In this document: in pieces, positions 62,866 through 64,000 of the stretch
Layout: every line of letters begins with the position of its first letter
Numbering within the stretch: position 1 is the stretch's first letter
Assembly: GCA_914767715.1 (NCBI GenBank)
Contig: OU612068.1
Location: forward strand, 2,234,001-2,298,000
Length of the DNA: 64,000 nt
Direction of reading: 5' to 3'
Source of the DNA: Membranipora membranacea
Lineage: Eukaryota > Bryozoa > Gymnolaemata > Cheilostomatida > Membraniporidae
The notes under the pieces: model-generated
Database searches by the model: none
The model's input: only the letters and a program-made list of their open reading frames with translations
Told to the model about the DNA's origin: nothing
Position numbers and translations under genes: made by a program

Positions 62866-64000
62866 TGTCGATGATGTACTTAAATTCCTTTGTAACAAAG
62901 CAAAAAGGAAAATGAGTTGCGGTACAGATGTACGACGGTTTTATACTATTTACTGGAGAAGATAACACAATAACAGAATATATCTTTGTTGGGTGGCAAA
63001 AACTTTTGAAAAACATCGTTCAGGGGAAAATAACATTCCCTAATTTTGAAGCCACAACCAAAACTTATTCCCAATTAAGGTCTTTCAAGAATCTAAATGA
63101 CTATGTTTTTCTTTTCAAGCCACCATTACAGCTCATTTCACTAGATTTATGAGCAATTCAAGTTCATATTATATGTGAAGTTGCATATAAAAACAAAATA
63201 AGTCAGGTTTTTAATAATTTGGACCAGGCACTTGTTTTTCAAGGATGATCAATTATGAGGAACTGGATATAGTGGTGGGTGAATGGCAATGTCTGCAAAA
63301 TATCTTGTTATCCAGGGTGTCTCTGTTACATGCCCAATATAAGTACAGAAACAGTTGAGAACTTAGGCTTTGGGGTTTGTCATCAGATTGAAATATCACA
63401 TTCTTTATTTTATCTCATTTACAGGTAGCAGCAGCGACGCTTTCTCAAAACTACCCGAGCAAGGCTTTGTACATTGAAAAAAGACTCATGATATGATACC
63501 ACAACCTCGCAGATCATTGGGTTAGAACAACTTAATTAAAATACTGAACTCATATTTTGTCTTCCTTCAATAGACCATTCAGAAAGTGCAAACATAATAT
63601 TAGTTTCATTGACCAATTGACCCTCTCATCAAAAACATTTGAACAAATTGTTAAAAATGTTCCAAACATTGTAAAACTTTCCCTCCCAGAGAATAATTAA
63701 TGATAGTGTAATTATAGACAAAGATATTTATTTCACCTATATGCATGAAAAGAGGTGAAAAGAGGTGAAAAGAGGTTATACCTAGAATGATACAGGTGCT
63801 AAAAAATATCAGCACAACATCTTTGTGTATTTGTGGTTAGAAAAACAGTGTGTAAGAACAACGCCCTAAAAGTCGGCCGAGGGAAACATTTGGTTGGGAT
63901 GAAAATGGAAACCACTAGCTACTATCCGTAGCATGGACATCCAAAATAGCAGGTTTACTGGTTTTGCTTAACATATAGCAGTGATTGGTGTAGACTTTGA
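62866..64000. other. upstream flank of D8C gene 2
   Basis: The promoter region of D8C gene 2 lies at the low-coordinate end. Three head-to-tail copies of TGAAAAGAGG occur near 63746-63776. No exon was recognised up to the window end. Confidence 0.4.
62939..62945 (-). promoter_or_regulatory. TATA box of D8C gene 2
   Basis: TATAAAA on the minus strand, 74 bp upstream of the ATG at 62865, matching the position found for the paralogue. Confidence 0.65.

Overview
The window is AT-rich, intron-rich nuclear DNA of an animal. Every protein gene is split by GT-AG introns, and the families present (nicotinic acetylcholine receptor subunits, peroxisomal 2-hydroxyacyl-CoA lyase, secreted uromodulin-type D8C proteins) are metazoan. 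The receptor subunits look like those of invertebrates: two alpha subunits resemble insect alpha1-type chains, one subunit resembles insect beta1, and three are alpha7-type. A protostome or lophotrochozoan-like invertebrate is the best guess. The species cannot be named from the sequence.

Layout. (1) 178-3393, plus strand: the last six exons of HACL1, ending in a peroxisomal SKM tripeptide; the 5' part lies outside the window. (2) 4894-52968, all on the minus strand: a tandem array of six nicotinic receptor subunit genes. From low to high coordinate these are two heteromer-type alpha genes (4894-8865 and 9547-15649), one beta1-like gene (18263-23184, with a second candidate first exon at 26456-26531), and three alpha7-type genes (28530-34711, 35882-40949, 47009-52968). 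All six were rebuilt exon by exon; each reading frame stays open through every splice junction and codes for about 500-530 residues. (3) 57354-62865, minus strand: two five-exon paralogues of 249 residues each. They encode small secreted proteins with a signal peptide, a charged N-terminal segment, a basic cleavage-like site and a C-terminal eight-cysteine (D8C) domain. Each has a TATA box about 70 bp upstream of its ATG.

Other content: a tRNA-Pro(CGG) antisense inside an intron of a receptor gene, a long near-perfect foldback at 17111-17233, hAT-like and CCTTGTCAC-type miniature inverted-repeat elements, and several minisatellites.

The receptor genes presumably supply subunits of cation-selective pentameric channels. 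Five carry the alpha signature (vicinal cysteines in loop C) and one is a non-alpha chain. All keep the Glu before M2 that goes with cation selectivity. The array therefore holds candidates for both heteromeric (alpha/alpha/beta1-like) and homomeric (alpha7-like) channels. Most notable are a pair of mutually exclusive 110-nt exons in the second alpha gene, a pair of alternative first exons in the beta1-like gene, a nearly identical M2 exon shared by two otherwise diverged alpha7-type genes, and the little-characterised D8C protein pair.
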